64,000 nt of DNA, taken from NCBI GenBank assembly GCA_041586615.1, contig JBFGZS010000003.1, positions 1 through 64,000 of the forward strand. The letters run 5' to 3'. Source of the stretch: Motiliproteus sp041586615. Lineage in GTDB: Bacteria > Pseudomonadota > Gammaproteobacteria > Pseudomonadales > Balneatricaceae. Of the stretch, positions 1 to 8,747 are shown in pieces; within the stretch, counting starts at the first letter, position 1, and each line of letters opens with the position of its first letter. The notes below the pieces were generated by a model, which was given only the letters and a program-made list of their open reading frames with translations, ran no database searches and had not been told where the DNA came from. The position numbers and the translations under genes were made by a program.

Positions 1-328
1 GCACGCTCATGGCCGAGCGGTAGCCGCTGTCGACACGTTCCACTTCGCGGGCCACCAGGCCGTAGCAGGTATAGTTGACATTGGCGCAGCCGTATTTCTC
101 GGGCAGGGTCGCCCCCAGCAGGCCCAGTTCGCCCAGTTCGCCCAGTTCGCGCATGATCTCGACATCAAACCGTTCATGGCGGTTGGCTTCCAGTACGCGG
201 GGCATGAGCCGGTCTTGGGCATAGTCACGCGCGGCGTCACGGACCATGCGCTCCTCTTCCGTTAGTTGTTGATCCAGGAAGAAGGGATCGTCCCAGGTAA
301 AGGAGGGCTTATTAGCGGGCTGGGTCAT
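1..328 (-). CDS. gcdH: Glutaryl-CoA dehydrogenase, N-terminal part (runs off left edge)
   Basis: Only the first 109 codons are in the window. The family is an FAD-dependent cytosolic enzyme converting glutaryl-CoA to crotonyl-CoA in lysine and tryptophan breakdown. Residues 40-50 (RLMPRVLEANR) and the edge sequence AREVERVDSGYRSAMSV fit the glutaryl-CoA subfamily of acyl-CoA dehydrogenases rather than general ones. The start at 328 has a GAGG about 8 bases upstream. At residues 61-69 the tripeptide ELG occurs three times from a 9-bp tandem repeat, where the family normally has about two, so there is probably one extra unit. The gene is divergent from the permease at 893. Function call is firm; the missing catalytic half cannot be checked. 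Confidence 0.9.
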   Translation of the reverse strand, partial: MTQPANKPSFTWDDPFFLDQQLTEEERMVRDAARDYAQDRLMPRVLEANRHERFDVEIMRELGELGELGLLGATLPEKYGCANVNYTCYGLVAREVERVDSGYRSAMSV

Positions 329-892
329 GGGAGTACCTCGTTTTGTTATTAGGTAGGCCGAATTCTATTGTGTGTTTTATCGAACCCTATTGTCAGGGGG
401 GTAGGTATATGGTTGGTGTTGTGCGCTATTCAGAACGAAATCAATCTTTATTGTCTGTCAGGAAATTCAAATTTGGACTAATGGATTGGTTGGTATGCCT
501 TACTGCAAAGGGACATCTTGCTATAAAGAACTGTCTTTTTATCACTAATAAGGTGCTGTTTTGTCGATGGGGCTTGCTGGTGCTGTCGATCAGGCTGGCA
601 AATGCCTTCTGTTCGTGGCTCCGCACAGACTTCGGTTGTTGTTTCTTGTCAATACAGGAGGTAAGTGTCATGTATACCACACGTAATGCTGTCGCTGCGG
701 TATCCTTCATGGTTCATCGGTGGGTGCTTGCGCGCTGTTTCCGGTTGTTCCTTGGCCTGCAAAAAACAGGGCTCAGATCATCAATAATCGAGCCAGCCTC
801 TGCTCTAGCCTAGGATTAGCTCTGCATGGATTCGCCACGGCGGCCTCTAAGCCAGAGCTAACTAACGCCTAATAAGAATAGAGAGAATCCTA
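329..892. other. Intergenic region, AT-richer than surroundings, no supported gene
   Basis: This 564-base stretch between the divergent gcdH and permease genes must hold both promoters. It is visibly richer in A and T than its neighbours. Open frames exist on both strands (for example 343-813) but resemble no family I know and lack convincing ribosome binding sites. I see no clear hairpin terminator or repeat here. Confidence 0.5.
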
Positions 893-2257
893 ATGGCTGG
901 AAATATAAAACAAAAAAATGCGGGGGAAGACACCCCGCCGGTTCTGTCGATACCGGCAGACGAACGTATGAGCAGGGGCTCATTAAGCATGGCCTGGTGG
1001 GCCATCTGCAGTGCCATGTTCTGGCTAGTGATATCCGCTACCTTGGCCATGAACTTTGGTACCATCAACACGTTGATCGGCTTGGTGTTATCGGTGCTCA
1101 CCTTCGGTCTGATCAACGGCATCATTTCCCGCTACGCAATTAAGACAGGCTTGTCGGTGGCGCTCTTTTCCCGGGTGCTTTTTGGCAAGATCGGATCCAC
1201 GCTGGCAACGCTGATATTTTTTGCCACCGCTATCTTCTATAGCGTCTTTGAAGGCTCGGTTATCGGTGTGGCCATTCAGGCCTACTTCCCGTCACTGAGT
1301 CTGAATATGGCGTATTTTATCGTCATCTTGTACAGCGTTCCGCTGGTATTCGGCAGCGTTCAAACCTGGCTGGACAAGTTCAACGGCGTGTTGTTGCCTT
1401 TTTATATCCTCGGTCTGATCGCTGTGGTGCTGATCGCCATCAACGAATACGGTTACAGTGATGCCTGGTTGCGAATGGGCCCGGAGGGAGGTGATCCAGA
1501 AAACGGCTGGTGGAACTGTTTTACCTACTTTATGGGCGTCTGGATCTTGATGATGTACACCTGGGATTATGCCCGTTTCGGCCATGAGAACGATTCGGAC
1601 TATCACGCCAAGATTAATTTTGGGATGCCTTTCTACCTGTTTACCTTCATTGTGAATGGCGTGGTGGGCATCTTTCTGGCGGCGACGATTCCCACCGAAG
1701 GTGGACTGTCGGAGGTGTCGGTGGTGCTGGCGATTCTGAAACTGATGGGTATTTGGGGGCTGCTGTTCGTCTGGATCAGCCAAACCCGGATCAACACCGC
1801 CAATTTCTACCTTGCCGCCGATAACATGCAGGCCTTCTTCGCACAATTTGGCGTGCAAAAGGTACCGTCGTATATCTGGGCAATCATCGTGGGTGCTGTC
1901 GTGTATGCGCTGATGTTGCTGAATGTGTTCGAGTTTATTCTGCAGTCACTGGCCTATCAAGGGATCTTCGTCGTCGCGTGGGTGGCCATCGCCCTGGCGC
2001 ATATTTTCTCGCCCAAATATGAGCAGCTGTTTGACGGTCACCTCGAATGCGACCACCGCCGGATACCCAATTTTAACCCCTGTGGGCTTATCGCCTGGTT
2101 TGCCGGTGCGGGGCTGGGGATCGTCATCCTCAATTACGCCAATCCCTCACTGTCGACGTTCTCTGCCCCCATTACCTTCTTGGTGGCCTTCTGTGTCTAC
2201 CTGATGCTGCTTAACAGCGCCAAGCACCACTGGTTCGTTAAACAAGAAAGCCTCTAG
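893..2257 (+). CDS. NCS1-family permease (cytosine/purine/hydantoin type)
   Basis: A 454-residue hydrophobic protein with about 12 membrane segments from residue 35 to 445, the length and layout of nucleobase:cation symporter-1 carriers such as CodB. Seen: an N-terminal hydrophilic stretch, then SMAWWAICSAMFWLVISATLAMNFG, the typical first helix of the family, and GVWILMMYTWDYARF in the middle. It should import cytosine, a purine, hydantoin or allantoin with a cation across the inner membrane. The AraC regulator and hyuB/hyuA hydantoinase genes just downstream on the other strand make a hydantoin-like substrate the best guess, by inference. GAGAGAA lies 5 bases before the ATG. Two terminator hairpins follow. 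Confidence 0.85.
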   Translation: MAGNIKQKNAGEDTPPVLSIPADERMSRGSLSMAWWAICSAMFWLVISATLAMNFGTINTLIGLVLSVLTFGLINGIISRYAIKTGLSVALFSRVLFGKIGSTLATLIFFATAIFYSVFEGSVIGVAIQAYFPSLSLNMAYFIVILYSVPLVFGSVQTWLDKFNGVLLPFYILGLIAVVLIAINEYGYSDAWLRMGPEGGDPENGWWNCFTYFMGVWILMMYTWDYARFGHENDSDYHAKINFGMPFYLFTFIVNGVVGIFLAATIPTEGGLSEVSVVLAILKLMGIWGLLFVWISQTRINTANFYLAADNMQAFFAQFGVQKVPSYIWAIIVGAVVYALMLLNVFEFILQSLAYQGIFVVAWVAIALAHIFSPKYEQLFDGHLECDHRRIPNFNPCGLIAWFAGAGLGIVILNYANPSLSTFSAPITFLVAFCVYLMLLNSAKHHWFVKQESL

Positions 2258-2279
2258 AACAAGTGATCTACCGATCACG

Positions 2280-2333
2280 CCGCTGTTCCTGCCGGTCACC
2301 TGGTGTGCCCGTAGACAGGTCCAGCGGTTTTTT
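2280..2333 (+). terminator. Probable rho-independent terminator after the permease
   Basis: CCGCTG (2280-2285) pairs with CAGCGG (2322-2327), with an inner CCTG/CAGG pairing, followed at once by six T. The long loop makes it weaker than the next hairpin. Confidence 0.5.
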
Positions 2334-2435
2334 ATAACACCATGCTGGTGGCAAGATCGAGAACGATGCGTTCAGCAGTAGTCTTGCTGTGGCGTTTTAA
2401 GCCGTTAAAACATCTGGATTGATCCTTGTTCTTTT

Positions 2436-2464
2436 GGTCGAACTTTCGGGTTCGGCCTTTTTTT
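2436..2464 (+). terminator. Strong rho-independent terminator
   Basis: GGTCGAAC (2436-2443) pairs with GTTCGGCC (2450-2457), one pair being G-U in RNA, with a six-base loop and seven T directly after. It is the classic form and ends transcription of the permease. Confidence 0.8.
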
Positions 2465-2531
2465 GGTGTTTTATTTGACCCGGATAGGGTTAACAAAAAT
2501 GCTAAAACCCCTATTAACCCGGCGGGGCAAT

Positions 2532-2694
2532 ATTAAGGCGGCAACGTAATACCGCGCAAAAAAGTCGCCTTGATCGACGGTTTATGGATGAATCGCCGTG
2601 GTATAACGCCACGTGAAATAAGGAGGGACAGGCGCCGGCCTTGTCATCATCAAAAGAGCGAAGGGATCGGTATGTTGATGCCAGGCTAATAGTG
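2532..2694 (+). repeat. Dispersed structured repeat, copy A
   Basis: About 163 bp shared with 13859-14024, 63246-63377 and, inverted, 8630-8717. Landmarks in order: GGCGGCAACGTAATACCG, a hairpin around 2575-2600, CCGTGGTATAACGCCACG (small hairpin), a GC-rich GGCGCCGGCC block, then GGTATGTTGATGCC (hairpin) before CCAGGCTAAT. It lies in the intergenic space between the permease and the AraC gene. No coding frame is conserved. Confidence 0.8.
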
Positions 2695-2743
2695 CGAACA
2701 TAGCCGACCGTCTCTTATCAGCCGTAACACGTTCCTGAGTACA

Positions 2744-2795
2744 CACAACGTTCAGCACATACTGCCGTTTAGCGTGGTGTTGACTGAACGTTGTG
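2744..2795. repeat. Perfect 12-bp inverted repeat downstream of the AraC gene
   Basis: CACAACGTTCAG (2744-2755) is repeated as its exact reverse complement at 2784-2795, 28 bases apart. It begins 22 bases after the regulator's stop codon. It could be a terminator stem without a T run, or a two-site operator since each arm contains AACGTT. Confidence 0.6.
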
Positions 2796-2816
2796 GGTAA
2801 TCAGGACGCGGCTTGT

Positions 2817-3761
2817 TTAGCGGGATGCGCGCATTTCGCGGGGGGTGTGGTTGAATCGGGCCTTGAACAGGCGGCAGAAATGGGCCTGGTCGTTGAATCC
2901 CCAGCGATAGGCGATCTCCGCCAGGCTCGTATTACGGTCCATGGTTTTGATATCGTTAAACGCGGATTGGAGTCGTAACTCCTTAATCCATTGGCTGACG
3001 GTTTGATCCGAGGCCTTGAACAGTTTATGCAGATAGCGGGTCGAGATATTGCAGGTAGCGGCGATCTGATCGGGAGACAGGTCGCCGCGCTGGAGGTGTT
3101 GGCGGACATAATTTTCGATATTGCGCAGATGGATGTTCTTTATCCCTGCCTCGTTGCTCATCAGTACCCGGTCATCGTTTTCCAGGCTGAGGGCCAGCAG
3201 GTCGAGCGTTTGGTTGCTTAGCTGCGCCTGGTTGGTCTCATCGAGATAGACGGATTGCTGAACGGCGGTTTTTAAAAACTCACAAAAGACCGCCCCCATT
3301 CCTTTCTGTTTATCGAACTCCATATACAGGTAGCGTTCTGGCTCGCGGATGCGTGAGCGCAGCACCGAAACCGGTACTCGCACCACCCAGATGATGCTGT
3401 CATTGGTGTAGTGAAATTCGTAGGGAAGGTCGCTGCGTTCGAGAATAAAGGAGCCTGGATTGCAGACCAGGTTATGGTTGGCCTGGGTAAAATGTACCCG
3501 GTCTTTGGCGGGAATGGTGATCAGAAAGTAGGGCTCTTCGGTGTCGCTGATATGATCTGTCATCCGCTTGAAGCAGGTGGCAGAGCTTTCCAGCCGGGAG
3601 ACCCCCAGGCGTCCTAGCGGCCACTGACTCAGATGGCCGTGGAAACGCTGCGGATCCCGGATATCCAGATCCAGAGGGAAGTAGGTGTTTTCGATCACCC
3701 CTTTCCAGTAAGGTTGCCGCTCCGCTTGGGGCAGCAGGTGGGTGCTGAAGCAGGTAGACAT
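2817..3761 (-). CDS. AraC-family transcriptional regulator
   Basis: A 314-residue regulator. The first ~190 residues form an AraC-binding-like sensor domain (ligand unknown). The last ~100 carry two helix-turn-helix motifs: LSPDQIAATCNISTRYLHKLF and SLAEIAYRWGFNDQAHFCRLFK, the second being the AraC signature. I chose the ATG at 3761 because GGGGA stands 5-6 bases before it; a longer frame opens at 3827 without such a site. It sits between the permease and the hydantoinase operon, in the same direction as the latter, so it probably activates permease and hyuBA transcription in response to the substrate. This role is inferred from position only. Confidence 0.85.
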   Translation of the reverse strand: MSTCFSTHLLPQAERQPYWKGVIENTYFPLDLDIRDPQRFHGHLSQWPLGRLGVSRLESSATCFKRMTDHISDTEEPYFLITIPAKDRVHFTQANHNLVCNPGSFILERSDLPYEFHYTNDSIIWVVRVPVSVLRSRIREPERYLYMEFDKQKGMGAVFCEFLKTAVQQSVYLDETNQAQLSNQTLDLLALSLENDDRVLMSNEAGIKNIHLRNIENYVRQHLQRGDLSPDQIAATCNISTRYLHKLFKASDQTVSQWIKELRLQSAFNDIKTMDRNTSLAEIAYRWGFNDQAHFCRLFKARFNHTPREMRASR

Positions 3762-3860
3762 ATGGATCCCCTGTTTATTATTATGGGCATCATTTAAGCA
3801 CGCTGCATGGTACGATGCCAGGTCCAATTGTGCCGACCTGGCATCGCGCCTTGCTTAGGA

Positions 3861-5942
3861 CTAGCTAATCCGAGTCAGTCGGTAGCAGTTATTCGCTTCC
3901 AGCACCAGCTTCCATCCGGGCCGCACCACGATATTGGTGGTGGGCTCCTCTACGACCGCCGGGCCGATAACCTCCAGGTCCACATCCAGTTTGCTGCCGG
4001 CATAGACCGCGGTATCGATCCAGTGACCTTCGGTATCGAACAGCGTCGGACGAAATTCAATCAGCGCGTCTTCGACCGTCGTATTTTTTGCAACCAACGT
4101 GCGAAAGTTGGGCTTTGCGACCTTGCCCACCAGCGTCGATTCGATATTCACCAGCTCCACAGGGCTGTGTTCCTCGGCGTAGGTGTACAGCTCCTCATGA
4201 CGCCGATGAAAGGCGTCGATCACGGCCTTGATCTTCTCGGGGGTGAGCGTACCGAGATGGATCTCGACGCTGCACTCATGGATCTGCCCCACATAGCGCA
4301 TCTCGACACTGCGGTTGCAGCTGATATCCGCGGCCTTGATGCCATCGTCAAGCAGGTGCGCGCGACCTTGATTTTCCAAGTCTTCGAATTTACGGTTCAG
4401 AGCGTCCAGGTTGGCGTTGTCATCCAGGCGCATCGGCTCCGACGCCAGGTAGTTGTAGCGTACGTCGGAGATAATCTGGCCAAAGGCGCAGAAGACCGAG
4501 GAGACCTTAGGTACCAGCACGGTGGTGCTGCCGATCTCTTCGGCCAGGGCGGTGATATGCATGCCTGCGGCACCACCGGCGCAGAGCAGGGCGAAATCCC
4601 GGGGGTCGTAGCCGCGTTCGATGGAGACCCGTCGAATACCGTTGACCATGTTCAGGTTGACGATCGTGCTGATGCCATAGGCGGCTTTTTCTACACTGAT
4701 ACCCAGCGGGTCGGCGATGTGCTCCTTAATCGCCCGGATTGCCGCGTCCCGGTCCAGGCGGATGGTGCCGCCGAGCACCGCACTGGGATTCAGATAACCG
4801 AGCACCAGGTTGGCGTCGGTGACGGTGGGCCGAGTCCCTCCCTTGCCGTAGCACACCGGACCGGGCGTGGCACCCGCACTCTCGGGACCGACCTGGAGCA
4901 TGCCGTATTCATCGACCTGACAGATCGAGCCGCCACCGGCGCCCAGGGTTTCCACCTGGATCATCGGTACACCGATCCGATAACGCAGAAAATCGATATT
5001 TTTATTGAGGTTGGTCTGGCCATCTTTGGTCAGGGTGATATCGAAGGACGTGCCTCCCATATCAACGGTGATGACGTTGTCGATGCCGAAGGGTTTGGCG
5101 GTGAAGAGACCCGCCTGGGGCGCCGATGCCGGTCCTGAATTGATCGCATTGACCGCCCGTCCCTGCATCGCCTCGCCGACGGCCAGGCCGCCGTTGGACT
5201 GGAAATAACGCACCGGGTACTGTGCCCCCAGCTCGCGGAAGTAGTCATCGATGCGCTCTACGTAGCGGCGCATCACCGGACTCAGATAGGCGTTGACTAC
5301 CGTGGTGGAGGTGCGGGTATATTCTCGCAACTGCGGATAGACTTCGGTGCCGGTACAGACGAAGACGCCGGGCATCATCTCCTGGACGATCTCCTTGGCG
5401 CGTCGCTCATGCTCCGGGTGGCGTGTCGCCCAGACAAAGGAGATCGCGACGCTCTCTACCTGTTGCTCCTTGAAGTAGACCACCGCCTCGCGAACTTGTT
5501 GCTCATCCAGCGGTTGATCGACGGCGCCGCTGGCCAGCACCCGGGCGTCGATCGGGCGGCGCAGGTGGCGGGGTACGATCATATAGGCGGGCGGAAAGTC
5601 GGCATCATAGCGATGGCCTTCCTCTTTATGCCCCAGACGTATCTCCAGGCTGTCTTCGTGACCGCTGGTGCAGAGCAGCCCTACCTTGACCCCTTTCTTT
5701 TCGATCAGGGCATTGAGTGCGACGGTGGTGCCGTTGATGCAAAGGTCGCACTCACGAATGATCTCTTCCACCGGTCGACCGATGGCTTCGCTGATCTGGG
5801 CCAGGCCCGCCTTGATGGCAATGGTGCCGTCCTGCGGGGTGGAGGGGCTCTTGAAGACCCGCAGTTCGCCGTTGTTTTCTGCCAGTACGAAGTCGGTAAA
5901 GGTGCCGCCAGCATCGATACCCAAACGGTATGTATTACGCAT
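3861..5942 (-). CDS. hyuA: Hydantoinase/oxoprolinase family protein, HyuA subunit
   Basis: A 693-residue subunit of the ATP-dependent N-methylhydantoinase/5-oxoprolinase/acetone carboxylase family, which hydrolyses a cyclic amide such as N-methylhydantoin. The N-terminal phosphate-binding signature RLGIDAGGTFTDFVL (residues 6-20) and the later VDMGGTSFDI are the actin-like ATPase motifs expected. Length is usual for the family. The ATG at 5942 has AGGA 7 bases upstream; the reading frame continues open upstream into hyuB but that part is out-of-frame sequence of hyuB. It lies 16 bases after hyuB in one operon. The exact ring substrate cannot be told from sequence. Confidence 0.88.
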   Translation of the reverse strand: MRNTYRLGIDAGGTFTDFVLAENNGELRVFKSPSTPQDGTIAIKAGLAQISEAIGRPVEEIIRECDLCINGTTVALNALIEKKGVKVGLLCTSGHEDSLEIRLGHKEEGHRYDADFPPAYMIVPRHLRRPIDARVLASGAVDQPLDEQQVREAVVYFKEQQVESVAISFVWATRHPEHERRAKEIVQEMMPGVFVCTGTEVYPQLREYTRTSTTVVNAYLSPVMRRYVERIDDYFRELGAQYPVRYFQSNGGLAVGEAMQGRAVNAINSGPASAPQAGLFTAKPFGIDNVITVDMGGTSFDITLTKDGQTNLNKNIDFLRYRIGVPMIQVETLGAGGGSICQVDEYGMLQVGPESAGATPGPVCYGKGGTRPTVTDANLVLGYLNPSAVLGGTIRLDRDAAIRAIKEHIADPLGISVEKAAYGISTIVNLNMVNGIRRVSIERGYDPRDFALLCAGGAAGMHITALAEEIGSTTVLVPKVSSVFCAFGQIISDVRYNYLASEPMRLDDNANLDALNRKFEDLENQGRAHLLDDGIKAADISCNRSVEMRYVGQIHECSVEIHLGTLTPEKIKAVIDAFHRRHEELYTYAEEHSPVELVNIESTLVGKVAKPNFRTLVAKNTTVEDALIEFRPTLFDTEGHWIDTAVYAGSKLDVDLEVIGPAVVEEPTTNIVVRPGWKLVLEANNCYRLTRIS

Positions 5943-5958
5943 CTTGTTATCCTTTTTA

Positions 5959-7719
5959 TTAAACGTTGTGTTTGGGTGCGTGTTGGCGCAGTGCTGCCGT
6001 CGCCGCAGTGTCGATGCCATGCCCGTCGGAGGTGATGGCGACGCCGTATTCAGTTTTGGCGGCTTCCAGGGAGACCAGACCGTTTTGAACGTCATTCAGA
6101 ACGGCTTCCGGGGGACGCTCGAAGGCTAAGCCGTAGCCACCACCGCCCGGGTTGTAGTTGGCCACGGTCTGCCCCGGTTTGGCGGTATGGATGCCGTTGA
6201 CCCGATACACCTCGGATTCCCCCCCACCGCTTACCACCAGTCGGCCTAACTTGGGCTCGATCAGCTTGTTGACGGCGCCCGCGGCACCCATGGTGGGTAT
6301 CTGCCGGCCTTCACCGAAGGCGATTACGGTCATATCGTGATCGATCGGCTCGACTTCCCAGACCGTGCCCGAGCCGCCGCGGTACTTGCCCGCCCCGCCG
6401 CTGTCTTGAATCAGGCCGTAGCGACGGATGATGATGGGGTAGGAGTATTCCAGCAGTTCGGTATCCCCGGAACTCAGGGCCCCGAAACAACAGAGCGGGC
6501 CGCAGGCATGCCAGCCATCCATCACCTGGGTGGCCCCGGCGCCGGAGATGATCGAGGCCAGCACCATGGTGACATACTGCTCGCCGGTGCGCGGGTCGAT
6601 GCCGGCGATATTGACCCCGCTGGCATGACCCCAGGAAGCGGTCACCCGGTCGGGAGCGGCGCTCTCCAGTGCCTGGCGTACGGCATCGGTAAGCGTCTCC
6701 ATGGGGGTGGTGGTACAGTTGACGTGCGGCGCGGGTTCTTCGGCGTTGCAGAGGGTGCCTTTCTTACCCAGGTCCACCGTTACACAGCGGTAAAGCCCTT
6801 CGTTATAGGGCGGGGGCAGCTGGGCAAACATCATCAGACCCAGGAAAACCCCGGACATCGAGTTTCCTTCATAGGAGTTGATGAAGTAGGGGATCTGCGG
6901 CGGGCTCTGGACCTCGATATGAACGCTGTCGCCCTTGATGGTCACCTTGCTGGTGATCTCCATCTGGCCGTAGCCGTGACCGGCGTCTTCCAGCACCGCA
7001 GAACCGGCATAGGTGCCGTCCGGGACGGCCCCGATCAGCGCGCGCATCTGCCGGTCAGCCATGTTCTTCAGCTCGGCGATACAGGCCTGAACCTCTTTGA
7101 CGCCGTATTTATCCAGCAGCGCGATCAGGTTACGTTCGCCCACTCGGCAGGCGCCATATTGGGCATTCATATCACCCTCCTGATCGCGACGGGCCCGCAT
7201 ATTGGTCAGCAGCAGGTTGATCACGTCTTCGCGGCGCTCGCCTTTATCCCACAGCTTGACCGGCGGAATGCGTAAACCTTCGGCGTAGATCTCTTTGGCA
7301 TCGGGGTTGTAGCCGGCGGGTACCGGGCCGCCGATATCGCTCAGATGGCCTTTACAGACCGACCAAAAGACCAGCTCACCTTGGTAGAACACCGGTTTGT
7401 ACATGCAGCAGTCGAGGATATGACTCCCTTTGTAGGCGGGATCGTTGTGGTAGATCACATCTCCTTCATGGATATCGTCGCCAAAATAACGTGCGATTTC
7501 CTTCATCGCCGGAATCAGCGAGCCGAGGTGGATGGGGATATCCTGACCCTGGAGAATCATCTCCGGGTAATGATCGAAGAGGGCGTTGCTGTAATCATGA
7601 GCCAGGGTGAAAACGCTGGAGCGCCCGGTCTTCTCGAGGGTCAGGGTCATCTCTCGCTGCGCGGTCTCAAGCGCACCGCGCACCACGGCGAGGGTGATTG
7701 GATCAACACTGCTGGTCAT
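5959..7719 (-). CDS. hyuB: Hydantoinase/oxoprolinase family protein, HyuB subunit
   Basis: A 586-residue partner of HyuA; together they form the ATP-dependent hydantoinase-type enzyme. Seen: the N-terminal PITLAVVRGALETAQREM, SNALFDHYPEMILQGQDIPIHLGS and the HEGDVIYHNDPAYKGSHILD segment, all typical of the HyuB family. Near the C terminus there is a glycine-rich NYNPGGGGYG. AAGGA lies 7-8 bases before the ATG at 7719. It is the first gene of the hyuB-hyuA pair and is probably followed in function by the AraC regulator and the permease. Acetone carboxylase beta or oxoprolinase activity is possible, but the permease nearby favours a cyclic ureide. Confidence 0.88.
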   Translation of the reverse strand: MTSSVDPITLAVVRGALETAQREMTLTLEKTGRSSVFTLAHDYSNALFDHYPEMILQGQDIPIHLGSLIPAMKEIARYFGDDIHEGDVIYHNDPAYKGSHILDCCMYKPVFYQGELVFWSVCKGHLSDIGGPVPAGYNPDAKEIYAEGLRIPPVKLWDKGERREDVINLLLTNMRARRDQEGDMNAQYGACRVGERNLIALLDKYGVKEVQACIAELKNMADRQMRALIGAVPDGTYAGSAVLEDAGHGYGQMEITSKVTIKGDSVHIEVQSPPQIPYFINSYEGNSMSGVFLGLMMFAQLPPPYNEGLYRCVTVDLGKKGTLCNAEEPAPHVNCTTTPMETLTDAVRQALESAAPDRVTASWGHASGVNIAGIDPRTGEQYVTMVLASIISGAGATQVMDGWHACGPLCCFGALSSGDTELLEYSYPIIIRRYGLIQDSGGAGKYRGGSGTVWEVEPIDHDMTVIAFGEGRQIPTMGAAGAVNKLIEPKLGRLVVSGGGESEVYRVNGIHTAKPGQTVANYNPGGGGYGLAFERPPEAVLNDVQNGLVSLEAAKTEYGVAITSDGHGIDTAATAALRQHAPKHNV

Positions 7720-7891
7720 ATCGAATCCTTATTTTTTTATTGGCTGGATCGTCCGCGGCGGGTTGTCTTTGAACTCCGTGAACGCTGTTTACAGTGTAAA
7801 AACCCCCTCGTTATTTTTATTGACGCAGAGGGACTTTATTGTTGTTGACCAGCGCACAGCGAGGGGTAGGTATAGGCTCGGTCACCATATT

Positions 7892-8023
7892 GGCTGAGGG
7901 CTGAGGGCTGAGGGGTGAGGGGTGAGGGGTGAGGGGTGAGGGGTGAGGGGTGAGGTGAGGGCTGAGGTGAGGACTGAGGTGAGGACTGAGGTGAGGACTG
8001 AGGTGAGGACTGAGGTGAGGACT
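7892..8023. repeat. G-rich tandem repeat (7-bp and 12-bp units)
   Basis: Starts with GGCTGAG units, then six copies of GAGGGGT (7 bp), then five copies of GAGGTGAGGACT (12 bp). The + strand is almost pure G/A/T with regular GG and GGGG runs. It fills the gap between hyuB and the cupin gene, upstream of hyuB. No spacers, so not CRISPR. The rest of the 7720-8143 gap shows nothing else I can name. Confidence 0.9.
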
Positions 8024-8143
8024 GGCGCGGTGATGAAGCGATCGGGCTGATTCATGCGCCAAGGCTGGCACCGCCGTGTAGCGTTTGACCTGGGCGGAGG
8101 GGCTCGGAGAGTGCGGGTGGCTCTCCGATCGGCTGTGCCGGCG

Positions 8144-8440
8144 CTAACTGTTCTTCAGTTCAATTTCGATCAGAACAAACGCGTGGTTATTGTCATTCAT
8201 CACATTATGCTCGACGCCTGCAGGCCGGTAATAAGCATCGCCAGCCGTAAGCGCCGCTACGCGCTCTCCTCCGGCGTCTGCCATGCGTAACTGGCCTGTG
8301 GTTTGAGGCACGATGACGTAATCGTAACCATGTCGGTGCCAGCCGGTTTCGGACCCCGGCGAAAAGCGCAGCTCTGTAACAATAACCCGCTCATTATCTA
8401 TCTGGACCAGCGCTTCCACTTTCTTTCTTGATTGATTCAT
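8144..8440 (-). CDS. Small cupin-domain protein
   Basis: A 98-residue single-cupin beta-barrel. Motif 1 (GSETGWHRHGYDYVIVP, residues 29-45) carries the HxH pair, and motif 2 (PAGVEHNVMN) the second histidine, so a bound metal ion is likely. It has no other domain, so it may be a small isomerase or dioxygenase, or a sensor. GGGAGAA stands 4-5 bases before the ATG. Neighbours are the hydantoinase operon and TorT-like gene, giving no firm clue to the substrate. Confidence 0.8.
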   Translation of the reverse strand: MNQSRKKVEALVQIDNERVIVTELRFSPGSETGWHRHGYDYVIVPQTTGQLRMADAGGERVAALTAGDAYYRPAGVEHNVMNDNNHAFVLIEIELKNS

Positions 8441-8629
8441 CGAATTCTCCCTATCACGTGCCTTGTCTTATAAGACCTTCCAATCTGCCCAGGGCAGCTT
8501 CGCATGTGAGTATAAAAAATCCCACTCACGGTGTTATTGACCGCCAGCGTCATTTTACTTGTCAGTAGGCGTACGTTGCGGGCTCGGATCGCAAAAGTGT
8601 GGCCGAGTGGAGGATAAAAAGCTGATTGA

Positions 8630-8717
8630 CCTCACGTGGCTTTATGCCACGGCGGTTTATGCACGAACCGCCTATCAAGACGACATTGTTTTGCGCGGTA
8701 TTAGGTTGCCGCTTTAA
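8630..8717 (-). repeat. Dispersed structured repeat, copy B (truncated)
   Basis: On the minus strand this reads GCGGCAACCTAATACCGCGC, then a perfect hairpin GGCGGTT...AACCGCC, then CCGTGGCATAAAGCCACGTG, and there the match to copies A, C and D stops. It lies just downstream of the torT-like gene. The remainder of the 8441-8747 gap holds no recognised feature. Confidence 0.75.
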
Positions 8718-8747
8718 CATAGCGGCCGACGCGGCGCCGCCCCCCGT

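Noticed and set aside
343..813. 156-codon frame in the first gap
   Set aside because: No ATG with a ribosome site, no recognisable domain; AT-rich intergenic sequence.
3807..5138. Long 443-codon frame opposite hyuA
   Set aside because: Antisense to a clear hydantoinase gene; its product is Gly/Arg/His/Asp-rich and matches no family, as expected for a GC-driven shadow frame.
7892..8023. Repeat tract as a CRISPR array
   Set aside because: Units are contiguous without unique spacers.
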